A stretch of 51,905 nt of DNA from JBBQXY01 sp051004815 (lineage in GTDB: Bacteria > Chloroflexota > Ktedonobacteria > Ktedonobacterales > Ktedonobacteraceae), in contig JBPCJY010000122.1 of the NCBI GenBank assembly GCA_051004815.1, forward strand, positions 1 through 51,905. The letters run 5' to 3'. Position numbers and translations under genes: made by a program. Shown piece by piece: positions 7,620-15,619 of this stretch (its first letter is position 1; every line of letters begins with the position of its first letter). The notes under the pieces were generated by a model. That model ran no database searches and had not been told where the DNA came from. It worked only from the letters and a program-made list of their open reading frames with translations.

Positions 7620-9644
7620 ATGACTCAGGAAGCAACGGCGAACGATGCATCGCATTCGGCCACAAGTGACGAGCATAGCCACAACGGCAATTTACTCGGG
7701 CCTATTCTTTGCTGGGCAGTTGTCTTTGCGGATATTGGCACCTCTGTCTATTACGTCCCCGGTATTCTCTTCGGCACTGTCGGCAAAATGGCTGGCTTCT
7801 TTGTTTTTCTTTCGATGGCTGTCTTCGTCCTGTTGACGTTAAAATATGCAGAAGTTACGCACCGTTTCCCGCAGGGTGGTGGCGTTGTGACAGTGGCAGC
7901 GCAAGCCATCAATCACTGGGTTGGCGCATTGGGTGGAATGTTTATCCTCGTCGATTACTTTCTCACCGCCTCCATTAGTTGTCTTTCAGGAGTACTCTAT
8001 TTCAGTGTTGTTGTTCCCGCCATTGGCCCCATAGCTGTGTGGATAACAATCAGTATGCTCATTCTCCTGGGTTTATTAAACTGGGTAGGGATCAGCGAAA
8101 GTGCGAAGGTGAGCTTGGTAGGGGCAGTCATTGCTTTTGTAAGCGACCTGGCTGTCCTGTTCACGGTTTTTACCCATATCTCTTTTTCCGAGTTTCTCTC
8201 GCTCTTCCCAAAAATGTTCGAAGGAAGACCTATTACTCCCCTTTTCATCTTGACTGGTTTCGCGGGCTCGTTCCTGGCCTTTTCGGGATTAGAGAGCATC
8301 TCACAACTTTCTCCCGTCATGAAAACACCACGTAAAAAGGTGGCTGGCATAGCACTGTTAATCGTTGTGCTTACCATCGGCATCACCAGTCCGCTTCTGA
8401 CCATGCTCTCAACCGTGTTGCAGCCGCAAGCGGCGGCTGATCCTATCCAAAATAGCCAACTCATCTCACTGCTTGGTGGTCACTGGGGAAACTTTTTTTT
8501 ACAAACAGAGATGGCGATCAGCGCAAGTGCGCTCCTGGTTTTTGCCAGCAATACCGCTATTATCGGCTCTTACCATGTCTTCATTGCTCTCGCACGCATG
8601 GAATTCTTTCCCGCCTTTGTGCTCAGACGCAATAAGTTGCGTGGCACTCCGCACTATTCGATCATCCTGGCCACAGCCATTCCTATCACAGTCCTCTTAT
8701 TAGCAAATGGTAGCCTCATTCTCCTGGGCGATTTGTACGCTTTTGGCTTGCTGGGGGCCTTCACTCTCACCTGCCTGGGCCTGGACCTCGTGCGTTACCG
8801 CGAACGCAAGGCTGCTCGTGCCAAAGCGTATACCAGTTCTGAGAGCAGAAGCAGGCATGAGGATAGGCTTATTGGTACTCATAATACTTTGGTCGATGCA
8901 ACTGCTCAAATAGCAAGCGAACAACCTCCGTCCAACGGCGATAGATTAGCGGGTATATCACGGGCCGATACGACAACTACTACAAGGTCTACGACTCCTA
9001 AAAACCCTTATAGCTTATGGTCTACCATTGATTTCTATCTCGGCATAGCAACAACCTTCCTGATTGCCCTGGCATGGAGCACCAATCTGGTAGCTAAACC
9101 GCTCGCCACCGCTTTTGGTGGCACGGTCGCCGGTATTGGCATGCTTATTGCCTATTTCAACTACATGCACAACAAGAGCAAGGGACGGGTGGCAGTTCTC
9201 ATCACTGGTGTGGAAGGTCGCTTACCTGGCTCAGTCTTAGCTGTGCTGACATCTGATAACGGCAACAATGATGCAGTCATTCGTACAGCAATCAATAATG
9301 CCGACGGTCATCCTGTTGTTTTTCTTTATGTAAACACCTCCCAGGAAACAAACAGGCGAGCTCCCACTATATTTGAAGTAGTTGACCCCTACCTGGAAGA
9401 TGAGCAGGCTAAAGAATACTTCAGCAAGGCCGAAAACCTGGCACAGAAGGCAAAAATACCACGCAGATACCTCTATCGACAAGATACGCCAGGTACGGTG
9501 TCACGCGTGTGGCAAGCCGTTCACCCGCATGACACCGTCATTGCTGCTGCCAATGCGCCACAATGTGTAGATCTCAACCCTGATCGCATCCGTTACGAAC
9601 TGACTGCCCATGGCAAAGTCGCACATATGCTCAAGCAGTGGTAA
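7620..9644 (+). CDS. APC-superfamily permease with C-terminal USP-like domain
   Basis: A 674-residue membrane protein. About twelve hydrophobic segments fill residues 25-395 and 465-510, beginning with an unwound-helix motif of the APC fold (DIGTSVYYVPGIL). A polar loop of about 70 residues (395-465) splits the membrane part. The last ~150 residues are soluble and resemble a universal-stress-protein domain (GRVAVLITGVEGRLPGS...). The APC superfamily includes amino acid permeases and KUP/KimA-type potassium transporters. The adjacent, convergent KdpD/KdpE-like pair makes potassium a reasonable substrate guess, but that is inference only. An AAAGGA site lies about ten bases before the ATG. The 44 bases between this gene and the convergent kdpE-like gene hold no clear terminator hairpin. 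Confidence 0.82.
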   Translation: MTQEATANDASHSATSDEHSHNGNLLGPILCWAVVFADIGTSVYYVPGILFGTVGKMAGFFVFLSMAVFVLLTLKYAEVTHRFPQGGGVVTVAAQAINHWVGALGGMFILVDYFLTASISCLSGVLYFSVVVPAIGPIAVWITISMLILLGLLNWVGISESAKVSLVGAVIAFVSDLAVLFTVFTHISFSEFLSLFPKMFEGRPITPLFILTGFAGSFLAFSGLESISQLSPVMKTPRKKVAGIALLIVVLTIGITSPLLTMLSTVLQPQAAADPIQNSQLISLLGGHWGNFFLQTEMAISASALLVFASNTAIIGSYHVFIALARMEFFPAFVLRRNKLRGTPHYSIILATAIPITVLLLANGSLILLGDLYAFGLLGAFTLTCLGLDLVRYRERKAARAKAYTSSESRSRHEDRLIGTHNTLVDATAQIASEQPPSNGDRLAGISRADTTTTTRSTTPKNPYSLWSTIDFYLGIATTFLIALAWSTNLVAKPLATAFGGTVAGIGMLIAYFNYMHNKSKGRVAVLITGVEGRLPGSVLAVLTSDNGNNDAVIRTAINNADGHPVVFLYVNTSQETNRRAPTIFEVVDPYLEDEQAKEYFSKAENLAQKAKIPRRYLYRQDTPGTVSRVWQAVHPHDTVIAAANAPQCVDLNPDRIRYELTAHGKVAHMLKQW

Positions 9645-9688
9645 TTAAGGCGTATTTTTAAAAGGAAGTGCTTGTTCTAAAAGTTTGC

Positions 9689-10402
9689 TCAAGATTTAGC
9701 ACCGTCTTCTTCGCTGCTGAAACGATACCCTACCCCTGAAATAGTGAGGATGAAACGGGGGTGAGCCGGGTCTAGTTCGATTTTGTGCCGCAATTGACCG
9801 ATATACACATGTAAGTAATGGGATTCTGTTCCGTACCCAACGCCCCAGACTTGCGCTAATAACATATGCCGTGTCATGATTTTGCCACGGTTCAGGATAA
9901 GAGCTTTGAGCAGATCGTATTCGGTTGGCGTTAGTTTGACTTCCTGCCCATTGACTTGCACAAGCCGTTGGGCAAAATCCACTTTGAGCGGCCCCGCGGT
10001 GAAACTCGGTTCTGTCCCGGTCTGCACTTGTGCGGTATGACGTAAGGCGACACGAATACGGGCCAATACTTCATCCATGCCGAATGGTTTGGGAACATAG
10101 TCATCGGCACCCAGGTCCAGGGCCAGCACTTTATCGCGCTCAGCATCTTTCACCGACAGCACGATGATGGGCAGGTTGGACTGAGCGCGTACTCTTTTAC
10201 AGACCTCTAAACCACTGATGCCGGGCAAGCCAAGATCGAGCAGCATGAGGTCGGGCCGATGATGTCCGATAGCTTCAAGTGCCTCTTCTCCGCTGCCAGC
10301 GGTAAAAACCTCAAAACCATGGGCCGTCAGACTGCGTTGCAGAGCTCGCATAATCTCAACTTCATCATCGACCACCAGGATTCGTGCGCCGCTTTTACTC
10401 AT
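9689..10402 (-). CDS. kdpE: OmpR/KdpE-family response regulator
   Basis: A 237-residue regulator. The N-terminal receiver domain has the acidic pair D12/D13, the phosphoacceptor Asp in LMLLDLGLPG (D56) and the Lys of the PKPF motif. The C-terminal winged-helix DNA-binding domain ends with the usual GVGYRF motif. The start codon overlaps the stop of the upstream kinase gene by four bases (ATGA), so the pair is co-translated. KdpE normally activates kdpFABC; no kdpFABC is in the window, so its target here is not proven. The neighbouring convergent permease gene is a candidate. Confidence 0.88.
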   Translation of the reverse strand: MSKSGARILVVDDEVEIMRALQRSLTAHGFEVFTAGSGEEALEAIGHHRPDLMLLDLGLPGISGLEVCKRVRAQSNLPIIVLSVKDAERDKVLALDLGADDYVPKPFGMDEVLARIRVALRHTAQVQTGTEPSFTAGPLKVDFAQRLVQVNGQEVKLTPTEYDLLKALILNRGKIMTRHMLLAQVWGVGYGTESHYLHVYIGQLRHKIELDPAHPRFILTISGVGYRFSSEEDGAKS

Positions 10403-12075
10403 TGTTCTATGTCCTCGGACTTTCCAATAGGTAAGGTAAAACGAAAGATTGCGCCCCCGTTTTCTCTATCTTCAACCCAGATGCTGCCACCATGGGCCTC
10501 CACTAACCCTTTGCATACCGCCAGACCCAATCCTGAACCAGTACCTCGCTGTGTTCCCAACACACGATAGAATTTGTCAAAAATATGCACCTTATCTCTT
10601 TCCGGTATACCAGGGCCACGATCAGCGACACTGATTACCATCTGCTCACCCTCCCGCTGCGCACTTACCTCGATAGGCGTCTCAGGCGGTGTATGCCGCA
10701 CCGCGTTTTCGATCAAATTGGTCAGCACCTGATCCATTTGGAGATAGTCCAGTTCCACCGGTGGCAAATCATCTGGCAGATGTGTCTGCACTACCCTTCC
10801 CTGCACTATTGGTTGCATATGCCCTAATACGTCGTGGATTAACTCACCAACTGGATACCACTCTTTTTCGGGCTTCAATGCCCCACCTTCAATGCGCGAC
10901 ATATCCAGTAGATTTCCCACTAACCGATTGAGCCGATCTGCTTCACGCTCAATAGCCAGCGCAAAACTACGCCGTGCCTCCTCATCCCAATGAACATCCT
11001 CCTGTAACAAACTACTGGCAGCAGCCTTAATCGAGGAAAGAGGAGTCCGTAGATCATGCGAGACGGAGGAGAGCAGTGCGGCACGTAGTTTGTCCGTGCG
11101 CTGTAGCAACTCGATTTGCAAGCTTTCCTGGCGTAACCGCGCACGTTCAATGATAGAGGTTGCCTGATCAAGAAATGTCCAGAAAAAAGCAGTGCGCGGG
11201 TCTGAGCTTTCCTGGTCTACCCCCAAACTATTCTCGGTCATAAATAAGCGTGGATCATCCTCAATCAGGAGACGCATCACCCCCACTACCCTTTGGCCCA
11301 TCCGTATAGGAATCATACGCATGTAACGCCGCGTGGGTTGGAGCGCAGCAGTGTTGCGCACAATAGCACGCGGTGCTGAGCTCATCGAAGCTTGAGAGGT
11401 TAAGGAAACGTCATGTAATTCAACTGTCTGGGCCTGCGACATCACCCATGCGGCGGTTGCTGCTTCATCTGCGGAAAGAGCAACCGGTTCATCTATGGGC
11501 TGTGTACTCGCCTGTAATACCAATTTTCCATTGGCATCAGGAAAGAGAATAGCGCAATCACGCACCCCCCAAGATGCAAATACATCAACTATCGCACGAG
11601 CAAGCACATTCAACTGTCGCTCCTGCTTCTCTTCGCTATTCGTCGCCCGCACCAATTCATAGAGAATTCGCGTCTCGCGAGCCTGCCGTCTGGCCTGCTC
11701 TGCCCGCGAACGCATGGTAGAAGCCAATTGGCCCGTGATAATAGCGGTGGTAAGAAAGACGAAAAGGGCCAGCCACTCCTCAAAACGTGCGATAGTAAAT
11801 GTGTAAAGCGGTGGCACAAGAAAGTAGTCAAACGAGCTAAAAGCCACAAGAGCAGACAAAACCGCCGCGAACATGCCGCGTGTACTTGCCAATGCTAACA
11901 CAATTAAAAGATAGGTAAGGGAGATATTGGGAATGCTCGGATAGAGATGCAACAGGTAGATGATCCCTGTCAACAACAGTGTACTGACTATAGCTACTAC
12001 ACTGTCAATGAGGTAATGATGCCATTGCGGCCCTTCCCTCGTTCCCAGCGATGGTAAATGCTCTACCTGGCTCAT
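10399..12075 (-). CDS. kdpD: KdpD-like sensor histidine kinase without the N-terminal Kdp/USP sensor
   Basis: A 558-residue kinase. It begins directly with the four-helix DUF4118 membrane module of KdpD (residues about 22-118), followed by a GAF-like region (about 145-275), a HisKA domain with the phospho-acceptor H340 in SSVSHDLRTP, and a HATPase_c domain with the N box, GPGIP and GTGSGLGL motifs. Canonical KdpD (~900 residues) carries a ~370-residue cytoplasmic N-terminal part with the KdpD sensor and a USP domain; that part is absent here. A USP-like domain is instead found on the adjacent permease. On the minus strand a TACAAT box lies about 20-25 bases before the gene but no good -35 was found. 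Confidence 0.87.
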   Translation of the reverse strand: MSQVEHLPSLGTREGPQWHHYLIDSVVAIVSTLLLTGIIYLLHLYPSIPNISLTYLLIVLALASTRGMFAAVLSALVAFSSFDYFLVPPLYTFTIARFEEWLALFVFLTTAIITGQLASTMRSRAEQARRQARETRILYELVRATNSEEKQERQLNVLARAIVDVFASWGVRDCAILFPDANGKLVLQASTQPIDEPVALSADEAATAAWVMSQAQTVELHDVSLTSQASMSSAPRAIVRNTAALQPTRRYMRMIPIRMGQRVVGVMRLLIEDDPRLFMTENSLGVDQESSDPRTAFFWTFLDQATSIIERARLRQESLQIELLQRTDKLRAALLSSVSHDLRTPLSSIKAAASSLLQEDVHWDEEARRSFALAIEREADRLNRLVGNLLDMSRIEGGALKPEKEWYPVGELIHDVLGHMQPIVQGRVVQTHLPDDLPPVELDYLQMDQVLTNLIENAVRHTPPETPIEVSAQREGEQMVISVADRGPGIPERDKVHIFDKFYRVLGTQRGTGSGLGLAVCKGLVEAHGGSIWVEDRENGGAIFRFTLPIGKSEDIEQ

Positions 12076-12179
12076 CGTAACTATGCCTTTTTTGCTCTAT
12101 TGTACCTGCAAATTATTGGCTTAAGCATAGGAGATAGATCAGCGCGGTGTCAATAGCAATATGTGCAACAATATCATGC

Positions 12180-12208
12180 TTGACGCCACTTATTTGCATA
12201 GCTATACT
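12180..12208 (+). promoter_or_regulatory. Strong sigma-A promoter that predicts a leaderless mRNA
   Basis: TTGACG (12180-12185), exactly 17 bases, then TATACT (12203-12208). Seven bases follow before the ATG at 12216, so the transcription start should fall on or next to the A of the start codon. No Shine-Dalgarno sequence precedes the ATG, in agreement with a leaderless message. Confidence 0.7.
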
Positions 12209-12215
12209 GCTTAGT

Positions 12216-13556
12216 ATGAATCATCGACGAATCATGCTTTTCATTTTGCTTCTTCTGGCCGGTCTGCTTGCGGCTTGCAGCCCTGGACATGTTGGGGGCA
12301 ACGAGATTGCCTTTCTGCGCGACGGACACCTGTGGACGATGGATCCAGATGGTGCGAATGCCTTTGAAGTCGTCGCAGATACTACCCCTGTAATTGGCTA
12401 TGGATGGTCTCCAACACATCAAATTTTGACCTATCGCACACTTGACCCTGATTACGCCACAAAGGCGACCGCCCAATCCCTGGCGATGAATCCTCTCACT
12501 GAGATGTTTGGCGATGTGCCGAGTTCCGAGAATACTATTGGCATTGATGGCGGTTCCCCTATTCCCATCCTTTTCTCAAGCCAGGACGTTCGGGTGAGCA
12601 ATGCCTGGTGGAATACTAGTGGGAACCGCCTGCTCTATCGAGAAGAACCGGCGACTTCGTCCACAACAGCCACTACCGCACTCTGGTGGATATCGCAAAA
12701 TGATCAGCCAGGGGGCATCGCCCGCAAACTCTTCCCTAGCACATTTTCCATCCCCTCTATAGCAGCGAATAATTCAATGGTGATAGGAAACTCCTATCGC
12801 GGCATGTATACAACGGCTCTAGATGGGACAAATATAACATTTATCATCTCCGGCAAACTTCCTGGTCATCCCCTTCCTGCCACGTTAGAACGCATCTTGC
12901 TCCAACCGGCACACGCTCAGCCCACCATACTGTATGCTGTCTCTTCCGCTGCCCCTGGTTCCTTTAGTACCTCTCCGCTCTCAGTACAACTTACGATGAG
13001 CGATATGCATGGTCAGACGACCACGCTCACCACCTGCACCTGCTCACAGTTCGCCTGGTCGCCCGATGGCAATAGTATCTTGTACAGCACCGGTACTACT
13101 TATACACTGTTGCGCCTCAGTGACAAAGCTTCCTTCTCCATCACAGCAGAAGAGGGCAGCATGCCATACTGGTCGCCCGACAGCCGATTTCTCTTGTTGG
13201 ACGGAGTTCGTAGTTTGACCTTGCTCAATCTCACAAACCAGCAGTCACACGTTCTGCTGAGTGACGCCGCGACGCAGGGAAATAACGTATCATCTTCTCC
13301 GCCGATTGCGGCAACCAATACGTTACTCCAGCCGCTATCGAATAATCTGTGGGCTACTGACAGTCGCCACTTCCTCTTCCTGACCCGCGGACGTTTGTTG
13401 TGGCAAAACAAAAGCTTGAGTTCTGGCAAAGGACTGTATACAGTAGCCATTGATGACCACGGTCAGCCACAAGGGACACCTGCGCTGGTTGATGCAGGAA
13501 ACGATACGCAAGCCGGTTGGACGTATGAAAATCCCAACACCTCATTTCTATTCTAA
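12216..13556 (+). CDS. Lipoprotein with TolB/WD40-like beta-propeller repeats
   Basis: A 446-residue predicted lipoprotein. The N-terminus has basic residues (MNHRR), a hydrophobic stretch and the lipobox LAAC, so the mature protein is probably anchored to the outer face of the membrane. The body contains WSPDG/WSPDS-type motifs (GYGWSPTHQ, FAWSPDGNS, PYWSPDSRF) and LWTMDPDGAN, as in TolB-like propellers. I chose the ATG at 12216 over a GTG at 12147 because it gives a standard lipoprotein signal peptide and fits the promoter, whose start site coincides with it. No ligand or partner can be inferred. It is divergent from the kdpD-like gene. Confidence 0.78.
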   Translation: MNHRRIMLFILLLLAGLLAACSPGHVGGNEIAFLRDGHLWTMDPDGANAFEVVADTTPVIGYGWSPTHQILTYRTLDPDYATKATAQSLAMNPLTEMFGDVPSSENTIGIDGGSPIPILFSSQDVRVSNAWWNTSGNRLLYREEPATSSTTATTALWWISQNDQPGGIARKLFPSTFSIPSIAANNSMVIGNSYRGMYTTALDGTNITFIISGKLPGHPLPATLERILLQPAHAQPTILYAVSSAAPGSFSTSPLSVQLTMSDMHGQTTTLTTCTCSQFAWSPDGNSILYSTGTTYTLLRLSDKASFSITAEEGSMPYWSPDSRFLLLDGVRSLTLLNLTNQQSHVLLSDAATQGNNVSSSPPIAATNTLLQPLSNNLWATDSRHFLFLTRGRLLWQNKSLSSGKGLYTVAIDDHGQPQGTPALVDAGNDTQAGWTYENPNTSFLF

Positions 13557-13594
13557 TGCTTCCTTTAAATTGAGAATAGAGCAGTACTACTCCA

Positions 13595-13623
13595 TTGTCC
13601 ACGAGCTTGAATGTGTGTACAAT
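13595..13623 (+). promoter_or_regulatory. Sigma-A type promoter for the small acidic protein
   Basis: TTGTCC (13595-13600), a 17-base spacer and TACAAT (13618-13623). The predicted start near 13630 gives a leader of about 30 bases with GGAGG before the ATG at 13662. Confidence 0.6.
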
Positions 13624-13661
13624 GGGACGTGAGTTCATAAAAATATGGAGGATGACGCAAC

Positions 13662-13865
13662 ATGAGCAAGCACGATATCCACAAGGGCACCAACCCATCC
13701 AAAGCGAATGAGGATGCGTTGGATAAGGAAGAGTACGACGAAATGGAGCTTTTGGAACGTCTGGAATCGCTACGCGAAGATATGGAAGATTTAGATGTAA
13801 CCACGCTGGCTGAGGTCATAGAACGTATTGAGAAGATGCACCGGCAATTAGACAAAAGAGGGTAA
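13662..13865 (+). CDS. Small acidic, probably coiled-coil protein of unknown function
   Basis: A 67-residue protein, rich in Glu, Asp and Lys, with heptad-like spacing of Leu, Met and Ile from residue 25 to 63 (ELLERLESLREDMEDL onward), which suggests a helical coiled coil. It has no signal peptide or Cys. A good ribosome binding site (GGAGG, nine bases upstream), its own promoter and a terminator directly after the stop show that it is a real, independently transcribed gene. I do not recognise a family. Confidence 0.72.
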   Translation: MSKHDIHKGTNPSKANEDALDKEEYDEMELLERLESLREDMEDLDVTTLAEVIERIEKMHRQLDKRG

Positions 13866-13870
13866 GCGAA

Positions 13871-13896
13871 GATGCTCCCCTTGTACGGGGAGCATC
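13871..13896. terminator. Strong hairpin between convergent genes, likely bidirectional terminator
   Basis: A perfect 10-bp stem, GATGCTCCCC (13871-13880) with GGGGAGCATC (13887-13896), around a six-base loop. It lies between the plus-strand small gene (stop at 13865) and the minus-strand livF (stop at 13905). A pyrimidine-rich stretch follows on the plus strand. Confidence 0.75.
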
Positions 13897-13904
13897 TCTA
13901 CTTC

Positions 13905-14612
13905 TTACGCGCCGCCAAGATACGCCTGGCGGACAAGATCATTGGTCAACAGGTTTGGTGCTGTATCGCTCAGCACAATCTTGCCTGTTTGCAAAACATA
14001 GCCGCGGTCAGCAAGAGATAGAGCCATAGAAGCATTCTGCTCGACCAGGAAGATTGTCACTCCCTCATCGCGAATATTCTTCACGGTGTTAAATACTGTC
14101 TCGACAAGAATGGGTGATAACCCCATCGACGGTTCATCCATGCAGATCATGCGCGGACGCGACATGAGCGCACGCCCCATCGCCAGCATCTGCTGCTCAC
14201 CACCTGACATAGTGCCAGCAAACTGCTTTAACCGCTCTTTGATACGAGGGAAAATTTGACAAACGTGATCGATATCCTGCTGAATTTCGCTACGGTTACT
14301 GCGAATAAAAGCTCCCATTTCCAGATTTTCCAGCACAGTCATACGCGGGAAAATGCGGCGAGCTTCGGGGACCAGTGCCATACCTAAACGCACGATATCG
14401 CCCGGCAATTTGCGTTCAATAGACTGCTCTTCAAATTCGACTGTTCCATTGCGCGGATGTATCAAACCGAAGATTGTTTTCATCGTTGTCGTCTTACCGG
14501 CAGCATTTGCTCCCAACAAACAAACTATTTCGCCTTTATTCACCTCGAGTGTAACTTTATTCAGCACCTGGCTAGGGCCATAATAAGTGTCTACATTGTT
14601 TAATCGTAACAT
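13905..14612 (-). CDS. livF: Branched-chain amino acid ABC transporter ATPase LivF
   Basis: A 235-residue ABC ATPase with Walker A GANAAGKTT, an LSGGEQQ-type signature (MSGGEQQMLAMGRAL) and Walker B MICMDEPSMGLSP. Ala replaces the more usual Gly in the fourth position of Walker A, a common LivF variant. Length and motifs fit LivF, which drives uptake of Leu/Ile/Val or related compounds together with LivG and the LivHM permease. A GAGG site lies six bases before the ATG. It is the last gene of the liv operon, 85 bases after livG; that gap holds an 8-bp inverted repeat (14638-14645 with 14662-14669). Confidence 0.93.
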   Translation of the reverse strand: MLRLNNVDTYYGPSQVLNKVTLEVNKGEIVCLLGANAAGKTTTMKTIFGLIHPRNGTVEFEEQSIERKLPGDIVRLGMALVPEARRIFPRMTVLENLEMGAFIRSNRSEIQQDIDHVCQIFPRIKERLKQFAGTMSGGEQQMLAMGRALMSRPRMICMDEPSMGLSPILVETVFNTVKNIRDEGVTIFLVEQNASMALSLADRGYVLQTGKIVLSDTAPNLLTNDLVRQAYLGGA

Positions 14613-14697
14613 TCTTGACCTCTTTGGAATCTCGATTATCCTTCATCGTTCCTCGTAGACCTGAAGGATTCACCAGTATACGGCTGCAATCGCTCCA

Positions 14698-15600
14698 CTA
14701 CTCGGCAGTAGTTTCGGTGTGTTCATCAACGACTGTCTCAGGTCGTTCATATACGGCTGTTTCGGCTTGTCCAGATACAGCTTCGGCTCGTTCAGATGTC
14801 GATGCTTTACCGAGGTAGGCGTCAATAACCAGTTGATTGTTACGTACCTCTTCAGGTAAACCTTCGGCGATTTTCCGCCCATAATCAAGCACCGCTATAC
14901 GGTCGGACATTCCCATCGTAACAGCCAGTTTGTGCTCAATGAGTAGGATAGTCAGTTGTAATTCATCACGCAAGCGTCTTACGTACTTCACCGCTTCCAG
15001 TGTCTCGGCCTCGTTCATACCTGCTGTTGGCTCATCCAGCAACAATAATTTGGGTTTGGCGGCAAGGGCACGCGCAATCTCGATACGTCGGCGGTCCGCG
15101 TAGGAAAGGTTTATCACGTATTCTTCTTGCCGCTCTACCAGGGTAGGGCCAAAAAAGCTGAGTAATTCAATCGCCCTTCTACGAGCTGCGGCCTCTTCGC
15201 GAACAACACTGGGGAAATGGAACAGCGAGCCAATCACATTGGCTTTCAGTTGCGTATGTTGCCCAACGAGGACGTTTTCTAGTACCGTCATGTTATTGAA
15301 GAGGCGAATATTTTGAAAGGTGCGAGCGATGCCGCGCACCAGCACCTGGTCAGGGTTCAGGCCCACAATCGACCTGCCTGAGATAGCGATATTCCCCTCG
15401 GTTGGACGATAAATACCGGTGATCAGATTAAAGACTGTTGTTTTTCCGGCTCCATTGGGACCAATGACACTGATAATTTCGCCCGGCCAAATTTGCAAGT
15501 CAACATCCTGCACGGCAGTGAGGCCGCCAAAACGCTTGGTCACTTTATTCAATGTCAGGAGAGGTTCACCGGACTTCGTGCTCGCCTGCTCAACGCTCAT
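14698..15600 (-). CDS. livG: Branched-chain amino acid ABC transporter ATPase LivG
   Basis: A 300-residue ABC ATPase with Walker A GPNGAGKTT, the LivG-typical FQNIRLFNNMTVLENV Q-loop region and Walker B LLLLDEPTAGMN. The signature is diverged (LSYADRRRIEIARAL), as is normal for LivG. The start at 15600 has AGGAG eight bases upstream. The last ~35 residues form a repetitive Thr/Glu/Ala-rich tail (AETAVYERPETVVDEHTETT) not found in typical LivG; the DNA there shows imperfect tandem repeats. The gene follows livM with 19 bases between them. Confidence 0.92.
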   Translation of the reverse strand: MSVEQASTKSGEPLLTLNKVTKRFGGLTAVQDVDLQIWPGEIISVIGPNGAGKTTVFNLITGIYRPTEGNIAISGRSIVGLNPDQVLVRGIARTFQNIRLFNNMTVLENVLVGQHTQLKANVIGSLFHFPSVVREEAAARRRAIELLSFFGPTLVERQEEYVINLSYADRRRIEIARALAAKPKLLLLDEPTAGMNEAETLEAVKYVRRLRDELQLTILLIEHKLAVTMGMSDRIAVLDYGRKIAEGLPEEVRNNQLVIDAYLGKASTSERAEAVSGQAETAVYERPETVVDEHTETTAE

Positions 15601-15619
15601 AGCAAACTCCTGTTCTCTG

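Noticed and set aside
12147..12215. Upstream GTG start for the propeller lipoprotein
   Set aside because: It would place 23 residues before a standard lipoprotein signal peptide and lies upstream of the strong promoter.
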